From positions 1-16,070 of the forward strand of contig JBILMZ010000060.1 in the NCBI GenBank assembly GCA_044375275.1: DNA of 16,070 bases. Reading direction: 5' to 3'. Within the stretch, counting starts at the first letter, position 1. Every line of letters begins with the position of its first letter. The DNA comes from SZUA-430 sp044375275 (GTDB taxonomy: Bacteria; Pseudomonadota; Alphaproteobacteria; Micropepsales; Micropepsaceae). Of the stretch, positions 6,971 through 13,164 are shown piece after piece. A program made the position numbers and the translations under genes. Below the pieces are notes generated by a model. The model was given only the letters and a program-made list of their open reading frames with translations. It did not search any database and was not told the origin of the DNA.

Positions 6971-7011
6971 TGATGCGCCCCGTTTCGGAGCGTCGCGTAA
7001 CCCTGCAAGCG

Positions 7012-7025
7012 TTAATCCGGCTTAA
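7012..7025 (+). promoter_or_regulatory. CtrA-like site upstream of ftsB (weak)
   Basis: TTAA (7012-7015) and TTAA (7022-7025) are separated by 6 nt and followed by CC. The CtrA consensus is TTAA-N7-TTAAC, so spacing is one base short, although the second half reads TTAACC like many CtrA half-sites. It lies about 50 nt before the ftsB start. Cell-cycle control of a division gene would make sense but is only suggested. Confidence 0.3.
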
Positions 7026-7072
7026 CCCAAAATTCCTTGACCCTCGCGGCCGACGCATGGTCCGATGCGGGC

Positions 7073-7381
7073 ATGAGTGAAGGTCTGACTCTTCGACGGG
7101 CGGCGCGTGGCTGGAGCTTTCCGCTCCTGATCATGGCGCTTGTCGTCTATTTTTCTTATTTCGCCGTCTTCGGCAATCACGGGCTGCTTCGCTGGTCGAA
7201 GCTTGAAGCGGCCGTGGAAGCGAAGCAGGCGGAGGTTGACCGCCTGCGCGAGGAGCGCGTGGCGCTGCAGCGCCGGGTCAGCCTGATGCGTCCGGAGAGC
7301 GTTGATGCGGACATGCTGGAGGAGCAGGCGCGTGCGCGCCTTGGGCTCACCGAGGCAGACGAAGTCGTCATCCTGAAATAA
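7073..7381 (+). CDS. ftsB: Septum formation initiator, FtsB/DivIC family
   Basis: FtsB is a bitopic inner-membrane protein that, with FtsL and FtsQ, links the cytokinetic ring to septal peptidoglycan synthesis. From ATG 7073 the product has 102 residues: a short basic cytoplasmic tail (LTLRRAARGW), one membrane helix at about 14-33 (FPLLIMALVVYFSYFAVFG), and a periplasmic coiled coil at about 42-72 (LEAAVEAKQAEVDRLREERV). The C-terminal region ARARLGLTEADEVVIL resembles the usual family ending. An upstream in-frame start at 7037 is possible but would add a poorly conserved tail; 7073 lacks a clear Shine-Dalgarno. Its place before pdhA is the standard alphaproteobacterial arrangement. Confidence 0.9.
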   Translation: MSEGLTLRRAARGWSFPLLIMALVVYFSYFAVFGNHGLLRWSKLEAAVEAKQAEVDRLREERVALQRRVSLMRPESVDADMLEEQARARLGLTEADEVVILK

Positions 7382-7382
7382 A

Positions 7383-7401
7383 CGTGCTGCATTGCAGCAC
7401 G
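7383..7401 (+). terminator. Hairpin just after ftsB
   Basis: CGTGCTGC-ATT-GCAGCACG forms a perfect 8-bp stem starting 1 nt after the ftsB stop. There is no U-tract, so it may be a processing or stabilising structure or a weak terminator separating ftsB from pdhA. Confidence 0.4.
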
Positions 7402-7421
7402 CGCGCATGCCCGGTTCCTGT

Positions 7422-7461
7422 GCACGCAAGAACGTAGCGGCACCGTTCTGAGCTTGCGTGC
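7422..7461 (+). promoter_or_regulatory. Two-part hairpin in the leader of pdhA
   Basis: The arms GCACGCAAG (7422-7430) and CTTGCGTGC (7453-7461) pair perfectly. Inside them AGAACG (7429-7434) faces CGTTCT (7444-7449). The structure ends about 45 nt before the likely pdhA start. It could be an operator for a dimeric regulator, an RNA leader structure, or part of termination after ftsB. No known PDH regulator site was recognised. Confidence 0.4.
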
Positions 7462-7505
7462 CTGCGCCCCTAAGGCTAGAGGAACGGCCGGACTTCAACC
7501 GTTCC

Positions 7506-8537
7506 ATGACGGACACACGTATGGCCAAAGCCGACGCCGCCCGCACCGCCGCAGCGCCCAAGACCAAGGCGCCCGCCAAACTGAACGAGGCCGAACTCCT
7601 CCACCTGTATCGCGAAATGCTGATGATCCGGCGCTTCGAGGAAAAGGCGGGGCAGCTGTACGGCATGGGGCTGATCGGTGGGTTCTGCCACCTTTATATC
7701 GGCCAGGAGGCCGTGGTGGTGGGCATGCAGGCGGCCATCGGCGAGGGCGACCAGGTCATCACGGCGTATCGCGACCATGGCCACATGCTGGCCTGCGGGA
7801 TGGACCCGGCCGGCGTGATGGCCGAACTGACCGGTCGCAGCGGTGGCTATTCGCGCGGCAAGGGCGGCTCGATGCACATGTTCAGCCGCGAAAAGAACTT
7901 CTTCGGCGGACACGGAATCGTCGGCGCGCAGGTGCCGCTGGGGACCGGGCTTGCGTTCGCGAACCGCTACAAGGGCAATGACCGCGTGTGCCTGACCTAT
8001 TTCGGGGACGGGGCTGCGAACCAGGGCCAGGTCTACGAGAGCTTCAACATGGCCGAGCTCTGGAAGCTGCCGGTCGTCTACGTGATCGAGAACAACCAGT
8101 ATGCCATGGGCACGTCCGTAAACCGTGCGAGTGCGGAGACGCATCTCCATCGGCGCGGCGTGTCGTTCAACATCCCGGGCGAGGAAGTTGACGGCATGGA
8201 TGTGCTGGCGGTGAAGGCGGCTGGCGAGAAGGCCGTTGCATGGTGTCGTGAAGGCCAGGGGCCCTACATCCTCGAGATGAAGACCTATCGCTATCGCGGG
8301 CACTCGATGTCGGATCCGGCGAAGTACCGCACGCGCGAGGAAGTCGACCAGGTGCGCGAGAAGAGCGATCCGATCGACCATGTCCGGCAACTGCTGCTGG
8401 ACAACAAGATGACGACTGAAGAGTCGCTCAAGGAAATCGACAAGGACATCCGCAATGTCGTCAATCATGCGGCAGAGTTCGCGCAAACCTCGCCCGAGCC
8501 TGATCCGGCCGAGTTGTGGACCGACATCATTCACTGA
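7506..8537 (+). CDS. pdhA: Pyruvate dehydrogenase E1 component, alpha subunit
   Basis: With PdhB it decarboxylates pyruvate using thiamine diphosphate and passes the acetyl group to lipoyl-E2. From ATG 7506 the product has 343 residues, normal for the bacterial E1-alpha type. An Ala/Lys/Pro-rich tail of about 25 residues precedes the conserved LYREMLMIRRFEEKAGQLYGMG. The ThDP signature starts at GDG (167-169) and ends at N196-N197 in ENNQYAMGT. The phosphorylation-loop region YRYRGHSMSDPAKYRTREE is also present. The start is uncertain: GTG 7458 and ATG 7521 are in frame, and only the weak GAGGAAC near 7477 resembles a ribosome site. It heads a co-directional run through pdhC. Confidence 0.97.
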   Translation: MTDTRMAKADAARTAAAPKTKAPAKLNEAELLHLYREMLMIRRFEEKAGQLYGMGLIGGFCHLYIGQEAVVVGMQAAIGEGDQVITAYRDHGHMLACGMDPAGVMAELTGRSGGYSRGKGGSMHMFSREKNFFGGHGIVGAQVPLGTGLAFANRYKGNDRVCLTYFGDGAANQGQVYESFNMAELWKLPVVYVIENNQYAMGTSVNRASAETHLHRRGVSFNIPGEEVDGMDVLAVKAAGEKAVAWCREGQGPYILEMKTYRYRGHSMSDPAKYRTREEVDQVREKSDPIDHVRQLLLDNKMTTEESLKEIDKDIRNVVNHAAEFAQTSPEPDPAELWTDIIH

Positions 8538-8573
8538 ATTCCGAACTGATCCCTTCTGCTGCAGGAGAGTCCC

Positions 8574-8975
8574 ATGCCCCTTGAACTTATGATGCTGGCG
8601 CTGAGCGTGGCGCTGCTGTTCGTGCTGATCGTGATCCAGGGTGCTGCGGGTACGCAGGCGCAGGGTCTCGGCGTGATGGCCGGCAATCGCGACAACATGG
8701 TGCCACCGTCGCCGTGGCAGGCGCGCACGAAGCGCTGCGTCGACAACCATCGTGAAGGTTTGATGCTGTTTGCACCGCTCATCCTGATCGCAGCGCATCT
8801 GCAGATTTCCAACGAATTGACCGTGTGGGGCGCACAGCTGTTCTTCTATTCGCGCGTGGCCCATGCCGTGATTTATCTCGCTGGCTGGCCGATGGTGCGC
8901 CCGCTGGCGTGGACGGTCGGGATCATCGGCACGATCATGGTCTTTGCCGCCCTTTTCACCTCGATGCCCGCCTGA
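8574..8975 (+). CDS. MAPEG-family membrane protein within the pdh operon
   Basis: The 133-residue integral membrane protein has about four hydrophobic segments (near residues 4-24, 62-80, 86-104 and 110-130). The block QARTKRCVDNHREGLMLFAPL and the later FFYSRVAHAVIYLAGWP match the MAPEG family (membrane-associated proteins of eicosanoid and glutathione metabolism). In bacteria most members have no assigned substrate; some are glutathione transferases. ATG 8574 has a good site (AGGAGAG) 4-5 nt upstream. It sits 36 nt after pdhA and 12 nt before pdhB, so it is almost certainly co-transcribed with PDH. A link to acetyl-CoA production is not known, and the gene may simply have been inserted at a tolerated point. 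Confidence 0.85.
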   Translation: MPLELMMLALSVALLFVLIVIQGAAGTQAQGLGVMAGNRDNMVPPSPWQARTKRCVDNHREGLMLFAPLILIAAHLQISNELTVWGAQLFFYSRVAHAVIYLAGWPMVRPLAWTVGIIGTIMVFAALFTSMPA

Positions 8976-8987
8976 CGAGACGCAACG

Positions 8988-10337
8988 ATGCCCACCGAAA
9001 TCCTGATGCCTGCGCTGTCTCCCACGATGGAAGAGGGCAAGCTTGCGAAATGGCACGTCAAGGAGGGCGACCGGGTTTCGTCGGGTGACGTGATCGCGGA
9101 GATCGAGACCGACAAGGCGACGATGGAAGTCGAGGCGGTCGATGAGGGCGTGGTTACCCAGTTGCTTGTTGCCGAGGGTACGGAAGGCGTGAAGGTCAAT
9201 GCACCGATCGCCGTGCTGAAGGGCGATGATGAAGGGGCTGCCGTGGCAAAGCCTGCGCCTGCGCCGAAGGCCGTCGCTGCGCCGGTTGTGGCGCCTGTTG
9301 CGAAGGCTGCTCCGGTGGCGGCCGTGGTGGAAACGCCGGTGCCCGGTACGCAGATGCACACGATCACGGTGCGCGAGGCGCTGCGCGAGGCCATGGCCGA
9401 AGAAATGCGCCGCGATCCGAACGTCTTCCTCATGGGCGAGGAAGTCGGGCAGTATCAGGGCGCGTACAAGATCAGCCAGGGCCTGCTGGACGAATTTGGG
9501 CCCAAGCGCGTGATCGACACGCCCATCACCGAGCAGGGATTTGCGGGTCTGGGCGTTGGCGCTGCGTTTGGCGGGCTTCGTCCCATCGTGGAGTTCATGA
9601 CCTGGAACTTCGCGATGCAGGCCATCGACCAGATCATCAACTCGGCCGGCAAGACGCTCTACATGTCGGGCGGGCAGATGGGCTGTCCCATCGTGTTCCG
9701 TGGTCCGAACGGTGCAGCCGCGCGCGTGGGCGCGCAGCACAGCCAGAACTATGGGGCGTGGTATGCGCATGTGCCGGGTCTCAAGGTTGTGGCGCCTTAT
9801 TTTGCCGCCGATGCGAAGGGCTTGCTGAAGGCGGCCATTCGCGATCCGAACCCGGTCATCTTCCTCGAGAACGAGATCTGCTATGGGCGCAGCTTCGACG
9901 TGCCGGTGGGTGACGATCATCTCGTGCCGATCGGCAAGGCGCGTGTCGTGCAGGCGGGGACGGACGTCACGATCGTGACCTATTCGATCTGCGTGGGCCT
10001 GGCGCTGCATGCGGCCGAGCAACTGGCGAAGGAAGGTATTTCGGTCGAGATCATAGACCTGCGCTCGCTCCGGCCGCTGGATACCGAAACCGTCGTGGCG
10101 TCGTTGCGGCGCACGAACCGCGTTGTCACCGTCGAGGAAGGCTGGCCTGTCTGCGGCATTGGCGCCGAGATTTCCGCCCAGGTCATCGAGCAGGCGTTTG
10201 ATTATCTCGATGCGCCGCCGGCGCGCGTGACGGGCAAGGACGTGCCGATGCCGTACGCTGCGAACCTCGAGAAGCTGGCGCTGCCGTCGGTGGATGATGT
10301 CGTCGCCGCCGTGAAATCTGTCTGCTACAGGAGCTAG
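8988..10337 (+). CDS. pdhB: Pyruvate dehydrogenase E1 component, beta subunit, with N-terminal lipoyl domain
   Basis: The 449-residue product combines a lipoyl domain (1-78; lipoylated Lys is K43 in ETDKATME), an Ala/Pro-rich linker (about 80-118) and the E1-beta transketolase body (about 122-449). The body includes VFLMGEEVGQYQGAYK, DTPITEQGFAGLGVGAAFGG and VEFMTWNFAMQAIDQI, then the C-terminal transketolase domain (VTIVTYSICVG, IDLRSLRPLD, VTVEEGW). A lipoyl domain on E1-beta is a known alphaproteobacterial trait. The start is 12 nt after the MAPEG stop. At DNA level the lipoyl segment is very close to that of pdhC, including 35 identical bases. The stop precedes pdhC by 3 nt. Confidence 0.97.
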   Translation: MPTEILMPALSPTMEEGKLAKWHVKEGDRVSSGDVIAEIETDKATMEVEAVDEGVVTQLLVAEGTEGVKVNAPIAVLKGDDEGAAVAKPAPAPKAVAAPVVAPVAKAAPVAAVVETPVPGTQMHTITVREALREAMAEEMRRDPNVFLMGEEVGQYQGAYKISQGLLDEFGPKRVIDTPITEQGFAGLGVGAAFGGLRPIVEFMTWNFAMQAIDQIINSAGKTLYMSGGQMGCPIVFRGPNGAAARVGAQHSQNYGAWYAHVPGLKVVAPYFAADAKGLLKAAIRDPNPVIFLENEICYGRSFDVPVGDDHLVPIGKARVVQAGTDVTIVTYSICVGLALHAAEQLAKEGISVEIIDLRSLRPLDTETVVASLRRTNRVVTVEEGWPVCGIGAEISAQVIEQAFDYLDAPPARVTGKDVPMPYAANLEKLALPSVDDVVAAVKSVCYRS

Positions 10338-10340
10338 GCC

Positions 10341-11657
10341 ATGACCACGCCGATCCTGATGCCGGCCCTGTCTCCCACGATGGAAGAGGGCAAGCTTGCG
10401 AAGTGGCATGTGAAGCCGGGCGACAAGGTGCGCTCGGGCGATGTGATCGCCGAGATCGAGACCGACAAGGCCACGATGGAAGTCGAGGCCGTTGACGAGG
10501 GGATCGTCGCCGAGCTGCTCGTTGCGGAAGGCACCGAGGCCGTGAAGGTCAACACCGTGATCGCGCAGCTGCGTGAGGAAGGCGAGAGCGCGGCGCCTTC
10601 GAAGCCTGCGCCGAAGCCTGTCGCGGCGGCTCCGGTGGCGAAAGCTGCTGCGCCTGCTCCCCAGGCGGTGAAGCCTGTGGCACCCGTCGCCTCGTCACCA
10701 GCAAATGGCGCTGCGGGTGCGCGTGTGTTTGCATCGCCGCTGGCGCGCCGGGTGGCGAGCGAGGGTGGTCTTGAACTCTCGCTCGTGCAGGGCTCCGGTC
10801 CGCATGGGCGCATCGTGAAGGCTGATATCGAGGCGGCGCTCAAGGGTGGGGCGCCGCGGGCGGCGGTTCGACCAACGCCTGCGAAGGCGGCGGCTCCGGT
10901 TGCGGCCGTGGCACCCGCTGCGGCTTCAGGCCCCGACGCGCGGCTCTATTTCGCGAAGGACAGCTACGAGGAGATCCCGCATGACTCCATGCGCAAGACG
11001 ATCGCCCGGCGGCTGACGAGTTCGAAGCGCGATATTCCGCATTACTACCTGACCGTCGACTGCCAGATCGATGCGCTGCTTGACGTGCGCAAGCAGATCA
11101 ACGCGCAGTCGCCGGCGGACGGGCCTGGGGCCTACAAGGTTTCGGTCAATGACTTCATCGTCAAGGCGGCGGCGCTCGCGCTGATCCGCGTTCCGGGCGT
11201 GAACTGCAGCTGGACCGAAACGGCGCTCCTCAAGCACCGCCATGCCGACGTGGGCGTGGCCGTGGCGCTCGATTTCGGGCTGATCACGCCCATCGTGCAG
11301 AAGGCCGAAACGAAGAGCCTGGCGGCCATCTCGAACGAGGTGAAGGATCTGGCCGCGCGGGCGAAGGCGAAGAAGCTGAAGCCGTCGGAGTTCGAAGGTG
11401 GCACCTTCGCGATCTCGAACCTTGGCATGTTTGGCGTGCGCGATTTCACGGCGGTGATCAACCCGCCGCACGCGGCCATCCTCGCCGTCGGGGCGGGTGA
11501 GCCGCGCGCGGTCGTGCGCAACGGGTCAGTCGTGGTGGCGACAGTGATGACGGTGCAGCTGTCCTGCGACCATCGCGTGATTGATGGGGCGCTGGGCGCG
11601 ACGTGGCTCGAGGCCTTCAAGGGCTATCTTGAAAACCCGGTGACGATGCTCGCTTAG
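10341..11657 (+). CDS. pdhC: Dihydrolipoamide acetyltransferase, E2 component of pyruvate dehydrogenase
   Basis: E2 forms the core of the complex and transfers acetyl from lipoamide to CoA. The 438-residue product has one lipoyl domain (1-78, lipoyl Lys K43), a long Ala/Pro linker (about 82-128), a peripheral-subunit-binding domain (about 130-165, VFASPLARRVASEGG to GPHGRIVKADIEA), a second Ala/Pro linker, and the catalytic domain from about 205. The catalytic motif is SCDHRVIDG with H411 and D415. The start is 3 nt after pdhB. Its stop TAG overlaps the stop of the converging downstream gene in the bases TTAG, leaving no room for a terminator between them. The single lipoyl domain on E2 is complemented by the one on E1-beta. 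Confidence 0.97.
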   Translation: MTTPILMPALSPTMEEGKLAKWHVKPGDKVRSGDVIAEIETDKATMEVEAVDEGIVAELLVAEGTEAVKVNTVIAQLREEGESAAPSKPAPKPVAAAPVAKAAAPAPQAVKPVAPVASSPANGAAGARVFASPLARRVASEGGLELSLVQGSGPHGRIVKADIEAALKGGAPRAAVRPTPAKAAAPVAAVAPAAASGPDARLYFAKDSYEEIPHDSMRKTIARRLTSSKRDIPHYYLTVDCQIDALLDVRKQINAQSPADGPGAYKVSVNDFIVKAAALALIRVPGVNCSWTETALLKHRHADVGVAVALDFGLITPIVQKAETKSLAAISNEVKDLAARAKAKKLKPSEFEGGTFAISNLGMFGVRDFTAVINPPHAAILAVGAGEPRAVVRNGSVVVATVMTVQLSCDHRVIDGALGATWLEAFKGYLENPVTMLA

Positions 11658-12400
11658 GCGGCAGCTTCAACTGGCACTTCTTCGGCTGCGGGTGCTTCTT
11701 CGCCGTTCGTGACGCGCGAGAAGGTGTCATGCGCGGCGGCGGCGGCAGTGACGAGTTCGGCCGACTGGCGCAGCACGTCGATCAGCTGGTCGGAGGTGGG
11801 CTTGCGGCCCAGGCCTTCGACGGACGCCTTCAGCGTGCGGATCTTCGTGAAGCAGTCGATCACGGCCGAGGCGGTGACATCCGGCATGCCGGCGGTCAGT
11901 ACGGAACCGCGGTGACGGTTCCAGGTCTCGGAGCCGAGGCTTGCGGCGCGCTCGCGGCAATCGGCGGCGAGGCGGGCACGTTCGGCGGAGACTTCGATGG
12001 CGCCATTGTCGAGCATGTTGCGGATCGGGCGCGAGATCGCGGCTGCGCATTCGATGTTGTCGCGCAGGTCGGAGACCAGTGTCGCGGCGATCTCGGTCGG
12101 TTCCTTGGACTTCGAGAACCACGAACGACGTGCGGGAAGGGCTTCGAACATCTCGATGACGGGCGTCACGGCGCTGGATGTGACCTGGTTCAGCACTTCG
12201 TCTGCCATCTGCAGGGCGGGCTGGTAGGTCTGCGCCGCGGCCATGCGGATCTCGAGCCGGTTGACGCGTGCGTCGAGGGCCTTGCCGTTGTTGCGCAAGG
12301 CGCGCATGGCGAGTGAAACAGTCGCTGCGCCTGCGAACAACACGGCGGCGCCAGACAGGATTTCGGCGTTGCTCAGCCCAACAAATGCAAACAAATCCAT
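11654..12400 (-). CDS. Membrane-anchored protein of unknown function
   Basis: I do not recognise a family. The 248-residue product starts with a hydrophobic helix at about residues 11-32 (SGAAVLFAGAATVSLAMRAL). Next comes a charged, probably coiled segment (ALDARVNRLEIRMAAAQ). A mainly helical soluble region (about 60-230) contains a basic patch ARRSWFSKSKEPTE, and the tail is acidic and Ala-rich (EEAPAAEEVPVEAAA). This fits an N-terminally anchored protein with a cytoplasmic helical body. ATG 12400 is preferred because AGGGGGA lies 7 nt upstream; the ATG-rich extension above it lacks a site. The gene converges on pdhC with overlapping stop codons, so the two transcripts must be complementary at their 3' ends. 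Confidence 0.75.
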   Translation of the reverse strand: MDLFAFVGLSNAEILSGAAVLFAGAATVSLAMRALRNNGKALDARVNRLEIRMAAAQTYQPALQMADEVLNQVTSSAVTPVIEMFEALPARRSWFSKSKEPTEIAATLVSDLRDNIECAAAISRPIRNMLDNGAIEVSAERARLAADCRERAASLGSETWNRHRGSVLTAGMPDVTASAVIDCFTKIRTLKASVEGLGRKPTSDQLIDVLRQSAELVTAAAAAHDTFSRVTNGEEAPAAEEVPVEAAA

Positions 12401-12466
12401 CTCGCGATCCCCCTGCGTGCCGGTCGGTTCAACCAGCGCGCCCATCCCCATTCAAATACGCGCAGG

Positions 12467-12495
12467 GATATACACCGGGACGCAGCGTTCACCAA
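12467..12495 (-). promoter_or_regulatory. Candidate promoter of the membrane-anchored unknown gene
   Basis: On the minus strand TTGGTG (12495-12490) and TATATC (12472-12467) are 17 bp apart, about 65 nt before the ATG at 12400. The -35 matches only its first three bases and the -10 four of six. The placement is right for this gene and no better candidate was seen. Confidence 0.4.
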
Positions 12496-12581
12496 TTAAA
12501 CAAATGGAGTATCTGCGCCCGCATCCGCAAAATTTTTCGCGACTTAAGGGCAGCCTCCCGCCGTTTCGTGCCTGAGGGGAA

Positions 12582-12611
12582 GCGTGGCCGGGGAGGATTC
12601 CCCTGCCACGC
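12582..12611 (-). terminator. Hairpin after the VOC gene
   Basis: GCGTGGC/GCCACGC (12582-12588 with 12605-12611) plus inner GGGG/CCCC form an 11-bp stem with single mismatches, 11 nt beyond the VOC stop. There is no U-run in either direction, so intrinsic termination is only plausible. Confidence 0.45.
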
Positions 12612-12621
12612 GAGTAGTTTC

Positions 12622-13008
12622 CTATGGCTTGCAGTAGACGGAAATCTTGTTGCCGGTTGGGTCGCGCAGGTAGGCGCCGTAGAAGGTGGTCGAGTCGGCG
12701 GGCCTTGGTCCCGGAGCGCCTTCGTCGGTGCCGCCGTGGGCGAGGCCAGCCTTGTGGGCGGCGTCCACTTCGGCTTTCGAGTTGCCCTTGAACGAGATCA
12801 TGATGCCGTTGCCGGCGCGCGCGGGCTTGCCGTCGGCGGGTTCAGCGACGACGTAGACCTCGTGGCCATCCTGGCCCTTGGCGCCGTAGCCGATCCAGGC
12901 GCCGTCGGTGAACTTGCGTTCGCCGCCCATGGCGCCGAAGACGGCGTCATAGAACGTGCCGGATTTCGCGCCGTCGAGGGCGCCGATCGTGACATAGCCG
13001 AGTTTCAT
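12622..13008 (-). CDS. VOC-superfamily (glyoxalase/bleomycin-resistance-like) protein
   Basis: The 128-residue product starts MKLGYVTIGALDGAKSGTFYDAVF and ends DPTGNKISVYCKP. This is the vicinal-oxygen-chelate pattern of two beta-alpha-beta-beta-beta modules, with the typical C-terminal DPxGN...Y. Members include glyoxalases, dioxygenases and antibiotic-binding proteins; the usual metal-binding His/Glu set is not obvious, so a substrate cannot be named. ATG 13008 is chosen because AGGAGAGAG lies just upstream and the fold begins there. A perfect LexA-type box lies 45 nt upstream, suggesting induction after DNA damage. The gene is divergent from lpdA, with 156 nt between starts. Confidence 0.85.
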   Translation of the reverse strand: MKLGYVTIGALDGAKSGTFYDAVFGAMGGERKFTDGAWIGYGAKGQDGHEVYVVAEPADGKPARAGNGIMISFKGNSKAEVDAAHKAGLAHGGTDEGAPGPRPADSTTFYGAYLRDPTGNKISVYCKP

Positions 13009-13052
13009 GCGTTCTCTCTCCTGATGAGGCGGTCTGCTTACCCGCATAAAAT

Positions 13053-13067
13053 GAACAAAGAAAGAAC
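13053..13067 (-). promoter_or_regulatory. LexA box (SOS operator), perfect match
   Basis: On the minus strand the sequence is GTTC-TTTCTTT-GTTC, an exact match to the alphaproteobacterial LexA operator GTTC-N7-GTTC. It ends 45 nt before the VOC start, where it would overlap the promoter. It is 98 nt from the lpdA start on the other side. By chance a perfect eight-base match in a given place is unlikely, although several per genome are expected. Confidence 0.7.
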
Positions 13068-13164
13068 GATTTTGGGGTAACCCGAGGATTTTCAACAGGC
13101 CGCTTCATTGACAGCCGCGCCGCCATGCGCGACGTGAGGGGCCCTGAAACGGAAGGTGCAAGCG

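Noticed and set aside
7476..10409. A 977-codon open frame on the minus strand opposite pdhA, MAPEG and pdhB
   Set aside because: It is a shadow of high-GC coding sequence. The plus-strand products are unmistakable, and the antisense translation is low in complexity, rich in His/Arg, and has no recognisable domain.
13108..13137. TTGACA at 13108-13113 as a complete lpdA promoter
   Set aside because: The -35 is perfect, but no -10 of either the standard or Caulobacter type follows at a usable distance.
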